A model generated the notes under the pieces. It worked only from the letters and a program-made list of their open reading frames with translations. It was not told the DNA's origin and did no database searches. A stretch of DNA of 64,000 nucleotides, taken from contig NZ_JAIZBH010000001.1 of NCBI RefSeq assembly GCF_022267375.1, positions 1,718,001 to 1,782,000 on the forward strand, written 5' to 3'. A program made the position numbers and the translations under genes. This stretch comes from Leptospira sanjuanensis (GTDB taxonomy: Bacteria; Spirochaetota; Leptospiria; Leptospirales; Leptospiraceae). Numbering within the stretch: position 1 is the stretch's first letter; every line of letters starts with the position of its first letter. Of the stretch, positions 1 to 8,913 are shown one piece after another.

Positions 1-233
1 TTGAAATTAGAATAGGCTAGTTCGAGTTTCGGAAAAATGTTCATTGTCTGGTAGCATAGCTCGCATAAAAACAATCGCCTTGTATAATCCTGCAGCCTCG
101 ATAAAAAAAGAAGAGTTCTCTCCTTGAAACTTTTTTGCCGGATTGCAGTATTATACAAGCGACCGTTTTTTCGAAGGTTATTCTATTGGAAGATCGTATC
201 GGAAATATCTTTTTGATCGTCTATCGAGGGTAT

Positions 234-1403
234 ATGTCATCGAATGCACAAACGGCGGAACGCGAGAAACTTCACAAGAACGGATTGATTCTTTTTTCGA
301 TAGCCTTCACCGTCGCCGGATTTCTGTGGAGCTTTCTCTATTTCCGGTTGGGATTTCCCCAATCGGCTCTGATTCCTGGATGGTATGCGATTTTAAGTTT
401 ACTCAGTTTGTTCTTCGTATTCCTCACGGGTAAATACGTAACGTTTCGATTTCTTCAGTTTCTTTTTATTTTAATTCTTCCCGTGCTGTTGCAGTTGAGT
501 TTAGGCGGATTTGAAAATTCGGGCGGCGTAATCATCTGGGCGATTCTCTGTCCTCTCGGTGCCCTTTCCTTCGCTCCGATTCGGCAAGGTCTCATATGGT
601 TCGGATCGTTTCTGATTGTTTTGGCTTTGAGCGGGTTCGCGGAATTTTATCTGCGGTTGCCGACTCCGAAAGTGGAACCGAATCTTAGAATTTTGTTCTT
701 CGTAATCAATATCGTCGGAGCGGGCACATTAACGTTCTTCAGTTTGTTCTATTTCATTTCTAAAAATAAACAAGAACACGATCGTGCGGAAAATCTTCTG
801 TTGAATATTCTTCCCGCTCCGATCGCGGATCGATTGAAACGGAATCCTTCCACGATCGCGGACGGCTATCAAAGCGTTTCAATCTTGTTTGCGGATATCG
901 AAAATTTTACGGTGATCTCACAACAAGTGTCGCCGGAGGTATTGGTACATTTTCTAAACGAAGTCTTTTCTCACTTTGATACTCTCGCTGAGAAATACAA
1001 GATGGAGAAAATCAAAACGATCGGCGACGCGTATATGGTCGTTGCGGGAATTCCGATTTGGGACGAGGCTCATGCGGACGCCGCGATGCAGATGGCGATT
1101 GAGATGCAGAAGTTCACGAAGACGATGCGGGATCCGTCCTCCGGAAAAGTTTTGAGAATTCGAATCGGGATTCATTCGGGTCCGGTGATTGCAGGTGTGA
1201 TCGGTAAAAAGAAATTCGCGTACGACCTTTGGGGAGACGCTGTGAATACCGCGAGTCGCTTGGAATCGCACGGAATCCCGGGTAGAATTCAAATTTCGGA
1301 AACTACATACGCATTGTTGAGCGATAAATCCAACATAGAACTCAGCCGATCCGTGGATGTGAAAGGAAAAGGAACGATGACCACGTACCTCAGTTACGAA
1401 TAA
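234..1403 (+). CDS. Membrane-bound class III adenylate cyclase
   Basis: Probably makes cAMP from ATP at the inner membrane. The 389-aa protein has about six hydrophobic helices (residues ~10-185) and then a class III cyclase domain (~205-380). Visible are the first metal Asp in FADIENFT (~220), the second in GDAYM (~264), the substrate Lys in EKIKTIG and the Asp in YDLWGDAVNTASR, a Lys/Asp pair typical of ATP-specific class IIIa enzymes. I chose the ATG at 234 because GAGGG lies just upstream; an in-frame extension back to 135 adds non-conserved residues. The membrane region carries LGGFENSGGVIIW, nearly repeated in the phosphatase at 3649, so both probably share one type of sensor. The ligand is unknown. 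Confidence 0.88.
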   Translation: MSSNAQTAEREKLHKNGLILFSIAFTVAGFLWSFLYFRLGFPQSALIPGWYAILSLLSLFFVFLTGKYVTFRFLQFLFILILPVLLQLSLGGFENSGGVIIWAILCPLGALSFAPIRQGLIWFGSFLIVLALSGFAEFYLRLPTPKVEPNLRILFFVINIVGAGTLTFFSLFYFISKNKQEHDRAENLLLNILPAPIADRLKRNPSTIADGYQSVSILFADIENFTVISQQVSPEVLVHFLNEVFSHFDTLAEKYKMEKIKTIGDAYMVVAGIPIWDEAHADAAMQMAIEMQKFTKTMRDPSSGKVLRIRIGIHSGPVIAGVIGKKKFAYDLWGDAVNTASRLESHGIPGRIQISETTYALLSDKSNIELSRSVDVKGKGTMTTYLSYE

Positions 1404-1442
1404 GAATTCTTCGCCAATGTACGCGGTCTTTTTTTACTACGA

Positions 1443-2258
1443 TCACCAAGATTCGGTGTAACTCACCGGAACTTCTATGAACGATTTCAACTGCCTTGTG
1501 CTTCTGAAGATTTCGGATGGGGGCAGGCCGAACGTAGAACGGAAGGTTCGCGTAAAATGAGCCGAATCGAAAAATCCCGCGCGGTGAGCCGCGTCGGTAT
1601 GACTCATTCCGTGTAACAACGAATAGACGGTCAATTTAAGACGGAACCAAGTGCGAAACGAATGAAACGGAATGCCGACTTCCTTTTTAAATTGGTGCTC
1701 CAAGTTGGAAACGGACATTCCCGCAATCTCCGCCAAATCTTTTGCTGAATGATCTTCCTGCGGCATCGAAGTGATTAAATCGACGATCTTTTGAATTCTT
1801 TCATCGATAACCCGCGATTCGTCGTCGGATAACGGAGGAATTTGATTCAACAGTTCCACGAGCGACTCTTCCGAGTCCGTCGCCAAGATCTGATTGATCT
1901 TCTCGAAGAGTTGATTCTCTTCCTGCAGAGTTATAAAGATTCCTTGATTTTCTTTTTCCTGGTTGGAGGCTCTTAAAAATTCATAATTGGGACTGCTTAA
2001 GTCCATAAAAAGAAGAACACAAAATCCGCCTGAAAATCGAATGGAATGGTCCACCATCGGCGGAATCAAAACGGAACGAAAATTCATCCAATCCGAATCG
2101 TTCAGAGAAAGTTGAAATTCCTCGTCTAAGCCGATACAAACCGTTGCAGCCGCTCTGCGGCGCAGAGTTAAATCCGGAAGATAGCCCGCAAACATACAAC
2201 GGCTCCCCCAAATGCAAATTCTTTCCTGACGTACGAGCGGTGTTGAATCCAGTTTCAT
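1443..2258 (-). CDS. AraC family transcriptional regulator
   Basis: A 271-aa DNA-binding regulator. The C-terminal ~100 residues (~155-255) form the double helix-turn-helix of AraC/XylS proteins: the first HTH is around DLAEIAGMSVSNLEHQFKKE and the second ends in FFDSAHFTRTFRSTFG, followed by the usual LPPSE. The N-terminal part is beta-rich and cupin-like, without a recognisable ligand motif. It is convergent with the cyclase gene and divergent from the exported protein at 2355, only 96 bp away. Control of that gene and the methyltransferase behind it is a reasonable inference but not shown. Confidence 0.88.
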   Translation of the reverse strand: MKLDSTPLVRQERICIWGSRCMFAGYLPDLTLRRRAAATVCIGLDEEFQLSLNDSDWMNFRSVLIPPMVDHSIRFSGGFCVLLFMDLSSPNYEFLRASNQEKENQGIFITLQEENQLFEKINQILATDSEESLVELLNQIPPLSDDESRVIDERIQKIVDLITSMPQEDHSAKDLAEIAGMSVSNLEHQFKKEVGIPFHSFRTWFRLKLTVYSLLHGMSHTDAAHRAGFFDSAHFTRTFRSTFGLPPSEIFRSTRQLKSFIEVPVSYTESW

Positions 2259-2354
2259 GATAAAGGCCCGTTAGTTTTTTTTCGACCTTGCAGAATTATA
2301 CAATGAGCTTTCGACGACTGCAAATATAATCCAAGGCATAAAGGAGAACTTTAG

Positions 2355-2729
2355 ATGAATCAATTATTAACCCGTATTACGAGTAAATCAATTTTTGTTT
2401 TACTCATCGGAACCTTGCTCGTGTCGCCGACGATTGTCTTTGCGGAAAAGGCATATCTTGAAATCACCTTAAAGGTAGACGCAAACAATCGAGCCGCAGC
2501 AGGAGGAGTTTACGAAAAATTCAAAAAACCCTTTCTCAAACAAATCGCAGGCGCAAAATCGAAAGAGCTATTGCTGCGCGATGAAGATGTACAAGTCTTG
2601 CACGTCTTTGCGAGCCGAAAACAAGCGGAAGCCTATCTTACTACGGACCTTTTCTCAAAGGACATCGTAACGGCTTTGAAACCCTTGCTTAAGGCTGATC
2701 CGGAAATCCGAATCTACTCGGCGCCGTAA
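2355..2729 (+). CDS. Small exported protein, ABM-like fold
   Basis: A 124-aa protein with a Sec signal peptide (hydrophobic to ~residue 28, cleavage near FAEKA) and a strong AAGGAG ribosome binding site. The mature ~95 residues look like one ferredoxin-like alpha+beta unit of the ABM (antibiotic biosynthesis monooxygenase-like) type: a strand YLEITLKVD, helices, then VQVLHVFASRKQAEAYL. Catalysis is uncertain, since many such proteins have no known reaction. It lies divergent from an AraC gene and 42 bp before a methyltransferase gene, so the two may be co-transcribed. Confidence 0.7.
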   Translation: MNQLLTRITSKSIFVLLIGTLLVSPTIVFAEKAYLEITLKVDANNRAAAGGVYEKFKKPFLKQIAGAKSKELLLRDEDVQVLHVFASRKQAEAYLTTDLFSKDIVTALKPLLKADPEIRIYSAP

Positions 2730-2771
2730 GTTCGGAAGTGCCGTCGAATCTACTTAATAGGATTTGCATAT

Positions 2772-3617
2772 ATGATACAACAATCTTCAGGATCTAAATT
2801 GGAAAATCCGAACAAAACTTTATGGGAAAAGGGCGATTTTACGGAGATTGCCGCATTTATGCGGCAATCCGGTGAGGAGTTAGTCGAATCACTTGCAATA
2901 CAACGACCTTCACGCGTATTGGATCTTGGTTGCGGAGACGGAACGACTGCGATCCCTCTTGCAAGGACGGGCGCGCAAGTTCTTGGAATCGATATAGCCG
3001 AGAATCTAGTTAAAGCAGGAAATCAAAGAGCCGCCGAGGCGGGACTTTCTCTGCTTACGTTTCAAGAAGGAGATGCCTGCAATCTGCAAGGGATTGCGGA
3101 TCATTCGTTCGATCTAATTCTTTCCGTCTTCGGGGCAATGTTCGCTCCCAGACCCTTTGACGTAGCGAGCGAGATGGTTCGGGTTACCAAACCGGGAGGT
3201 CGTATCGTGATGGGGAATTGGATTCCGAACGATTCCACTTCCTTCGTTTCACAACTGCTGACGATCAGCGCTTCCTATCTGCCGTTGCCGCCGGAAGGTT
3301 TTGTGAGTCCTATGACTTGGGGTGTCGAAGCGCGCGTTATAGAATATTTCGCAAAGGCCGGAGTTCCTGTCGAAAGAATTTCGATGATCAAAGATACGTA
3401 CAACTTTCAATCGGCGGATAAAACTCCGGAAGATCTTGTCGAGTTACTCGGTCGATTCTACGGACCTACGATGAATGCGTTTGAAGCCGCGGAAAAAAAC
3501 GGAAAAGTGAAGGAGCTGAGAAGTCGACTGATCGAGCTTGCGAACGGGCAGAATCAAAGCAAATCGGACGGAGTTTTGATACCGGCCACGTATTTGCGGG
3601 TAACTGTTTATCTTTGA
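2772..3617 (+). CDS. Class I SAM-dependent methyltransferase
   Basis: A 281-aa methyltransferase of the UbiE/Methyltransf_11 type. Motif I is clear in VLDLGCGDGTTAIPLA (~50-65), the acidic end of strand 2 is LGIDIAENLV, and motif IV is HSFDLILSVFGAMFAPRP with VTKPGGRIVMGNW behind it. The substrate cannot be told from sequence; relatives act on quinones, small molecules or proteins. It follows the ABM-like exported protein by 42 bp and precedes the SpoIIE phosphatase by 31 bp, so the three could form one transcript. Confidence 0.85.
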   Translation: MIQQSSGSKLENPNKTLWEKGDFTEIAAFMRQSGEELVESLAIQRPSRVLDLGCGDGTTAIPLARTGAQVLGIDIAENLVKAGNQRAAEAGLSLLTFQEGDACNLQGIADHSFDLILSVFGAMFAPRPFDVASEMVRVTKPGGRIVMGNWIPNDSTSFVSQLLTISASYLPLPPEGFVSPMTWGVEARVIEYFAKAGVPVERISMIKDTYNFQSADKTPEDLVELLGRFYGPTMNAFEAAEKNGKVKELRSRLIELANGQNQSKSDGVLIPATYLRVTVYL

Positions 3618-3648
3618 TGAAGAAAGACCTTTCACTCGGGAGTTTGTA

Positions 3649-5502
3649 ATGGTACGGTCATCTCCAATTCATACGGATTCATCTCAAGAATTAAAGCGAC
3701 GTTCTCTTGTTATCTTGTTCGGAGTAACGATTCTTATGGTTCCGTTTTGGTCCGTAACGTATTGGATTTATGATCTGCATGCGGCGGCTCTGATCCCCGT
3801 TATCTATTCGGGCTGCGGGATTTTGACTCTCCTTTATTACTGGATCAAGGGACCGGAAGGATTTTCGGTTTTTATGATTACCTGTTTCGGATTGTATTTC
3901 GTATTGCCGCCGACTTTGCAAACGGTATTGGGAGGATATCAAAACGCAAGCGGTGTCATACTCTGGATGTTTCCGGTCGTAATCGCGACGTTTATCTACC
4001 AAGGGGCGCGTCACGCTTTTTATTGGGGATTTGCATTCATGCTTGTCGTGATCGGTTCCGTCTTTTCACCGAGCCTGATCGGAAATCCGTCCGGCCATCG
4101 TTTACCCGAAAAAATCGTGGATATCTTTTACGCGCTGAACATCGTCGCCATCGGAGGAATCGTATCGGCCACCGTCTACTATCTGCTTACTACGATCTCT
4201 CGGAAATCCAATCAATTGTCCGAAGCGTTAGGAGAAGTTACGAAAGCGAAGGAACTACAGGAGCAGGATTATTTTCTGATCAGCTATTTGAGCAATCCTT
4301 TGAGTCAGATCAAGGCGCATCCGGGTCCGGTGCGAGTCGAATCTTTGATCGAGCAGAGAAAGAAGTTTCATTATAAGGATCAGATCCATGAAATCGGAGG
4401 CGACATTTGTATTTCCGATCGAATCACTTTGCGTGGAAAGAATTACACAACGTTTCTGAACGGAGACGCGATGGGAAAATCTTTGCAAGGAGCGGCCGGT
4501 GCGATCATCATGGGCAGCGTATTTCGCTCTTGTTTAGCGAGAAACAAATCGAAACGAAATCAACTGCATTATCCGGAGCAATGGATCAAATCCTGTTATC
4601 TTGATTTTCAAAAAATTTTCGAGTCCTTCGACGGTTCCATGTTTATGTCGATGGTCTTCGGACTCGTGGATGAAGAACGAGGCTTCTTATACTATATCAA
4701 TGCGGAACATCCGTGGACGGTTCTTTATCGCGGAGGAGAAGCGGTCTATTTGGAAGATGAGTTGAATATCCGCAAGTTGGGAATGCCGATCATCGATCGA
4801 GTCATTCAAGACGGGGGAGAACATCACTATCATGATTGCGTCGAAAACGTTTTCACTCTGAAAACTTTTTTGTTGCAGCCCGGAGATACGATCATTATCG
4901 GTTCCGACGGTCGCGATGATATTTCCCTCAAAAAAAAGGCGGCCGATAGACTGGAAATGAACTGGGATACGCAGCTCTTTCTCAATGCGGTGCAAGACGG
5001 CAGGGGAAATTTGACCGGCATCAAAAATTTTCTGATCGCGCAAGGGGATCTCGTAGACGATTTCAGTTTGATGCGGATTTCCTATGAAGGCGAAAAGAAA
5101 TCTTCGAACGGATTTCGCAACGGAATAAGGCCGGAATACATAACGAATCGTCGTATGCTTCACCTTGCATTGGAACGGCGGGACTTTGGAGCCGCAGCTA
5201 AGATCGCACAGGAGCAGATACAGGCTTATCCAGATCACGATACGTTATTTTTGATAGCTTCGATCTGCAATCGAAAGATCAACAATCTAGAACTTGCGGC
5301 CGATCTCGGGGAATGTTATCATTACCGTCGTCCGAATAGCAAAAAGAGTCTGATGAATTTGACGAAGATCTATTATCGAACGGGAGAATTGGATCGAGTG
5401 AATTGTCTCTTAGGTCGATTGATCGCCATCGATCCCGAATACGAACCTGCGAAAAAAATAATCGGAGCAATCAAAGCGCGGAGTTCAGCTTCTTTCGCAT
5501 AA
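3649..5502 (+). CDS. Membrane SpoIIE/PP2C phosphatase with TPR tail
   Basis: A 617-aa signalling phosphatase, probably acting on a phosphorylated STAS-type partner. It has about six membrane helices (~18-185), a short coiled linker, a SpoIIE domain (~225-485) and a C-terminal TPR-like region (~500-610). The metal-binding motifs look intact: IGGDICIS, NGDAMGKSLQGA, GSDGRDD and DDFSLM. The membrane part carries LGGYQNASGVILW, which matches the same region of the cyclase at 234. No STAS or kinase partner gene is adjacent. The TPR tail may dock the substrate. Confidence 0.88.
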   Translation: MVRSSPIHTDSSQELKRRSLVILFGVTILMVPFWSVTYWIYDLHAAALIPVIYSGCGILTLLYYWIKGPEGFSVFMITCFGLYFVLPPTLQTVLGGYQNASGVILWMFPVVIATFIYQGARHAFYWGFAFMLVVIGSVFSPSLIGNPSGHRLPEKIVDIFYALNIVAIGGIVSATVYYLLTTISRKSNQLSEALGEVTKAKELQEQDYFLISYLSNPLSQIKAHPGPVRVESLIEQRKKFHYKDQIHEIGGDICISDRITLRGKNYTTFLNGDAMGKSLQGAAGAIIMGSVFRSCLARNKSKRNQLHYPEQWIKSCYLDFQKIFESFDGSMFMSMVFGLVDEERGFLYYINAEHPWTVLYRGGEAVYLEDELNIRKLGMPIIDRVIQDGGEHHYHDCVENVFTLKTFLLQPGDTIIIGSDGRDDISLKKKAADRLEMNWDTQLFLNAVQDGRGNLTGIKNFLIAQGDLVDDFSLMRISYEGEKKSSNGFRNGIRPEYITNRRMLHLALERRDFGAAAKIAQEQIQAYPDHDTLFLIASICNRKINNLELAADLGECYHYRRPNSKKSLMNLTKIYYRTGELDRVNCLLGRLIAIDPEYEPAKKIIGAIKARSSASFA

Positions 5503-5649
5503 ACGAATCGTTCGCTCCGTAAAATGCGTCCAAAACAAAATTTGCTATGACACCCGCTTGGCGACGGTTCACTTATTTTGCGGGGAGAAAAGGCCGGTCT
5601 TTTCCGTGCTTACAGTATCAAAACGACCGAAATGAATTTAGAATGAAAA

Positions 5650-6171
5650 ATGAAAAGAATCGTTCAAAAGCCGGGTTTTATTTTTAAATTTCCGTTGGAG
5701 AATGGAAATCACGGTTATTGTCAATGTGTTCCGAATCATGAAACGCGTTTTTTTAAAATATCCACGAAAAAAGAACTGAGCATCCATGATATATTAAATT
5801 TACCCGTTGCATTTTGTGTGGTAGTTTTCCGTTCTGCTCCCCGTAAAGGCAGATGGGAAAAAGTCGGCGTCGGCGATTGTCCTTCCGAATACTATGAACT
5901 GGCTTGGAAAGTTACGGTCGATTTACAGAGCGGTACAATACGAAAGATTCGCGATAGTACCCCATTCGATTGTACGTTTGAGGAAGCAAAAGACCTCGAA
6001 GTAATCGCAGTCTGGGCTCATCACAATGTCGTCGATCGATTGCTGACTTTGTTACAAGGTAAAAATATGGGTAGTTTGGAGTATTTGGTGCGGAACCGGA
6101 ATTATCAATTCTTAACATGGTCCGATCAAGGTCTTGAAATCAAAAGAGAGGCCGCAACGGATGAAATCTGA
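5650..6171 (+). CDS. Imm26-like protein
   Basis: A 173-aa soluble protein without signal peptide or membrane helix. Its start (KPGFIFKFPLENGNHGYCQCV) resembles the opening of Imm26-type immunity proteins, in which a short beta unit of the form G-x-[IV]-F-x-[IF]-P-L-x-[DN]-G-x-x-[GA]-x-[GC]-x-V is followed by a compact domain. The body continues with FCVVVFRSAPRKGRWEKVG. Imm26 members are predicted antitoxins in polymorphic toxin loci, but many are solitary, as here: no toxin gene is next to it. Family assignment is by eye. Confidence 0.55.
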   Translation: MKRIVQKPGFIFKFPLENGNHGYCQCVPNHETRFFKISTKKELSIHDILNLPVAFCVVVFRSAPRKGRWEKVGVGDCPSEYYELAWKVTVDLQSGTIRKIRDSTPFDCTFEEAKDLEVIAVWAHHNVVDRLLTLLQGKNMGSLEYLVRNRNYQFLTWSDQGLEIKREAATDEI

Positions 6172-6487
6172 TTCAGTAATTCAATCTTGCAAGTAAAATG
6201 GAATCTCTCACGAATCCCGCTCGATTGAGGATGTTAAACCGGAGAACTCAACGTTGTATTTGAATGAGTTTTCCTTTCTCAAGAATGCTCAGGTCTTTGG
6301 GTTGGATGTAATTTGTGAGAATGTATATCAGGACTATTTGAGTAAGTGTGATGATGCTCGGAGTGTTAGAAGTGTTGTGGATGATGTTGAGGGTTCTGAT
6401 CAACGAAGAGGGGTGAGGTGGGGATCTGTTCAGGGGAAAACCGGAGGACCGTCGGGTCCAGCGGTTGGTTTTCTCCTGAAAGGATAT
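6172..6487. other. Intergenic region between convergent genes
   Basis: These 316 bases hold no convincing gene. A weak 80-codon reading frame starting at 6254 runs through the hairpin at 6431-6478 and has no ribosome binding site or recognisable protein, so I do not call it. The hairpin is the only structure I see. Confidence 0.6.
6431..6478. terminator. Long hairpin between convergent genes
   Basis: The arms 6431-6444 and 6465-6478 pair over 14 bp, including three G-U pairs, and an inner stem GGACC/GGTCC (6446-6450 with 6455-6459) closes a four-base loop. It ends 10 bp before the stop codon of the flagellar gene, so it probably ends or stabilises transcripts from both sides. No T-run follows on either strand. 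Confidence 0.45.
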
Positions 6488-7351
6488 TTACCTTAGAACC
6501 TCATTGATGAGTTTACCGAGCAAGCTGTCCTGCGTCTGAACCGTCTTTTGATTCGCTTCGTAAGAACGGTTGACTTCGATCATTTCCACCATCTCCGTAA
6601 CAACGCTCACGTTAGACGCTTCTAGGTAACCTTGTAACACCGAAGGTTCGTCTTTAAGATCAAAAGGAACGGGCTCGCCGGACTCGGGGGTATCGGCATA
6701 AAAAGAATCCCCTTCTTTATCCAAGTGGCGCGGATTTTCGACGGTACGGATTTTGATTTTATCCAAAAGAACGGGAGTTTCAAAACGGTTCTTCTCAATG
6801 GAAGTTCCGTTTACGGGATCGTTTCCGATTTCGCCGTTGATCCAGACTTCGCCGTTTTCCTTGATTAAAAAATTACCGCGAGCGACCCGGATCGGACCGT
6901 TCTCTCCCATCAAGGGAAAGCCTTGCGGGGTTACGAGATAACCGTTCGTGTCCATGATGAAAGCTCCGCTTCGAGAAAGACGTTCGCCTCGGTTCGTCAT
7001 CACGCTGAAGAATGCCGGGTGTTCGTTGCCGGGTTTATCTTGTAGCATAAGATCGAAAGGATTCTCCGTTTTTTTAACGGCTCCTTGTTCGAAACGAGTA
7101 TAGACTTCGTTCACTTCTCCGCCTAATCCGAGTTTGCCGACTACCGGTGCAGTGTCGAAGGAACCCATAGGCACCTTGCCGACTCCGTCTTCGTCGAATC
7201 GGTGGAGCAGTAGTTCGGGAAATGTCTTAAAAACCGTGGTGTCTCTTTTAAAGGCGGTCTTGTCGACGTTAGCGAGATTGTTTGAAATCACGTCCATTCT
7301 CGTTTGCTGGATAATCATCCCGTTCGCGCCCGTATACATTCCTCGTAACAT
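6488..7351 (-). CDS. Flagellar rod/hook protein, FlgF/FlgG family
   Basis: A 287-aa structural protein of the periplasmic flagellum. The N-terminus [20 protein letters not shown] with [15 protein letters not shown] is the conserved rod/hook signature (Flg_bb_rod), and the C-terminus ([29 protein letters not shown]) matches the FlgF/FlgG end domain that packs in the coiled-coil tube. The middle ~100 residues fit the hook-basal body core. Length suits FlgG or FlgF (spirochaete FlhO) and I cannot tell them apart. The gene stands alone, with a sigma28-type promoter upstream. Confidence 0.9.
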   Translation of the reverse strand: MLRGMYTGANGMIIQQTRMDVISNNLANVDKTAFKRDTTVFKTFPELLLHRFDEDGVGKVPMGSFDTAPVVGKLGLGGEVNEVYTRFEQGAVKKTENPFDLMLQDKPGNEHPAFFSVMTNRGERLSRSGAFIMDTNGYLVTPQGFPLMGENGPIRVARGNFLIKENGEVWINGEIGNDPVNGTSIEKNRFETPVLLDKIKIRTVENPRHLDKEGDSFYADTPESGEPVPFDLKDEPSVLQGYLEASNVSVVTEMVEMIEVNRSYEANQKTVQTQDSLLGKLINEVLR

Positions 7352-7417
7352 TCACTTTCTCCTCAGTGTTTCTAGAATCGGAGAATTTATGAAATTCCAT
7401 AAGAAATTTCAGGACAT

Positions 7418-7444
7418 AAGTCGGCAAAGAATGAAGAAACTTTC
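7418..7444 (-). promoter_or_regulatory. Sigma28 (FliA)-type promoter
   Basis: On the minus strand GAAAGTTT is followed by 11 bases and then GCCGACTT. The classic FliA consensus is TAAAGTTT-N11-GCCGATAA, so 12 of 16 positions agree and the spacer is exact. The -10 element ends about 67 bp before the flagellar gene start at 7351, a sensible leader length for a late flagellar gene. Confidence 0.65.
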
Positions 7445-7504
7445 CGAATTTGGTCTTCAATTTGGATGAAAAAGGGAAGGGAATTCCTCCGATATCCTCA
7501 TTTT

Positions 7505-7630
7505 GTATGAGATCCTACATTTGTTCAGGATAGAAACCGTTTATCCAGGGATTTGGGTTGTAGGCGAGAACATACAAATGTGGGAACTCCTTCTTCTGCA
7601 AGGCGATCTTTCGTATGAGATCCTACATTT
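7505..7630. repeat. Short dispersed repeats (three copies)
   Basis: The 18-mer GTATGAGATCCTACATTT occurs exactly at 7505-7522 and 7613-7630. Between them AAATGTGGGAACTCC (7576-7590) looks like the same motif in reverse with changes. Similar units (TGTAGGAACTACCACA and relatives) occur at 43701-43758 in this window. They sit in the gap between the flagellar gene and perR (7352-7752), where I see no gene. Confidence 0.6.
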
Positions 7631-7752
7631 TCCAGAAAGCTCGAAAATCGAATGGCTTGAAATAAACGAACCTAGAGCGACATACGGTCCAAGATCGAAC
7701 CGGACGTCCAATCAAAGTTCCGACAACGATCGAGGAAAAATACTTGTAATTC

Positions 7753-8187
7753 TTATTTCTTTTTTCCTTTGAGGGTGATCAACAGATTGCAATCTTCCAA
7801 GGAGCTGCCGGTTTTTAATTCGAAGTCACGTTTGAGTTCGGAAAGAATTCTTTCTTCCAGTTTAGAATCCAGATCGATATCGAAAATTTCTCCCGTATCC
7901 TCGTCGACCGCGTGATGATGATTGCCGACGTTCGAATCGTATAAAGTGATTCCCGACTTCAACTCGAGAAGATTCACGATTCCCTTTTCCGCAAACAGTT
8001 TCAGATTATTGAATATAGTAGCGCGGGAAGCGTTGGGCATGTGTTCGTTTACCAATTGAAACACCTGATCCGCGGTCAAATGTTGCGGCTCGGACAAAAG
8101 CAGATTTGCCATCTGTAGTCTTTGAACCGTCACATTGATTCCCGCGTTTTCCAGAATCTTTTTGCTTCTCTCGTACGAATCCTTCAT
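7753..8187 (-). CDS. perR: PerR-type peroxide-sensing Fur family repressor
   Basis: A 144-aa metal-dependent repressor of peroxide defence. All five regulatory metal ligands known from Bacillus PerR line up with an offset of one: His36, Asp84, His90, His92 and Asp103. Asp103, where Fur proteins carry Glu, marks it as PerR. The N-terminal half is the winged helix ([14 protein letters not shown] is the recognition helix). There is a single Cys and no CxxC pair, so the structural zinc site is absent, as described for leptospiral PerRA. It is divergent from the ankyrin-catalase genes, the arrangement known for perRA in L. interrogans. Two PerR boxes lie in the shared intergenic region. Confidence 0.92.
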   Translation of the reverse strand: MKDSYERSKKILENAGINVTVQRLQMANLLLSEPQHLTADQVFQLVNEHMPNASRATIFNNLKLFAEKGIVNLLELKSGITLYDSNVGNHHHAVDEDTGEIFDIDLDSKLEERILSELKRDFELKTGSSLEDCNLLITLKGKKK

Positions 8188-8222
8188 AAGATCAATCTCT
8201 CACGGGCCTTGATTTTTGTCAC

Positions 8223-8289
8223 TAATTTAGACTAATTCTAAAAAAAGACTTGAGCTAATTTTAATCTGTTTTAGAATTAGTCTAAATTA
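8223..8289. promoter_or_regulatory. Two PerR boxes forming an inverted repeat
   Basis: Bases 8223-8243 and 8269-8289 are perfect reverse complements over 21 bp, separated by 25 bp. Each arm contains TTAGAATTAGTCTAA or its complement, a 7-1-7 pseudo-palindrome like the PerR box TTATAATNATTATAA. A possible promoter for the rightward genes, TTGAGC (8250-8255) and TAGAAT (8272-8277) with 16 bp spacing, has its -10 inside the right-hand box, so bound PerR would block it. The left box could give autoregulation of perR. Confidence 0.75.
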
Positions 8290-8347
8290 AGAATTTATTT
8301 AAAAAATGAAAATTTACGATGTATTCTTGAATTTAAGGCAGTTTAAC

Positions 8348-8913
8348 ATGAAATCTTCAGTTCAAAACCAATCCGCAGAAAGCTGCGAAAGCCACTTTTC
8401 TCCGGAAGCTTTGTCCGAATTTTCCGAGGCTTGGCTTGCTTACCGGAGCAGTAGAAAGGCGCCCCATCCTTGTTTCGATTTCGCGAGGAACGGAAATGTG
8501 GTCGGCTTAGCGCGTAACCTGCGCTTCGAATCGCACATCGACGAAGCGGACTCTAAGGGTTACACCTTACTGATGTTAGCCGCTTACAATGGAAGGGAGG
8601 AAGCGACCCGATTTTTGATTTCCAAAGGCGCGGACGTGAACGCAACGGACGCGGCCGGAAATTCGATCCTGATGGGAGCCGCCTTCAAGGGTCATATCGA
8701 AATCGTTCGGGTTCTTCTGGAAGCGGGACGGATAAGAATTATCGAAATCCGAAAGGTCAAACCGCCTTGCAATTTGCGAATCTGTTCGGTCGTACCGAAG
8801 TTGCGGAATTGTTAAGCGAAGTATCGACGAACGGCCGTTTGGTGCGTTTCGGAACCTTTCTTAAATCCTGGATCATCTATCTTTTTCAAACCATACAAGG
8901 AGTAAAACAATGA
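8348..8913 (+). pseudogene. Ankyrin-repeat gene broken by a frameshift
   Basis: This gene should encode a ~188-aa ankyrin-repeat protein, the partner found beside catalase in pathogenic leptospires. The reading frame is open from the ATG at 8348 (AAGGCA upstream) through two clear repeats, including [20 protein letters not shown] and [24 protein letters not shown]. At ~8728 the frame changes: as read, the protein runs into unrelated residues and stops at 8815. Adding one base restores [20 protein letters not shown] and a hydrophobic C-terminus with a stop at 8911-8913 that overlaps the catalase ATG. The downstream part is thus preserved in the +1 frame. It is either a recent one-base deletion or a sequencing error. 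Confidence 0.85.

Noticed and set aside
6254..6496. 80-codon frame downstream of the Imm26-like gene
   Set aside because: Runs through a strong hairpin, has no ribosome binding site and no protein-like pattern.
7505..7630. CRISPR array
   Set aside because: Only two exact repeats plus one inverted variant with irregular spacing and no cas genes.
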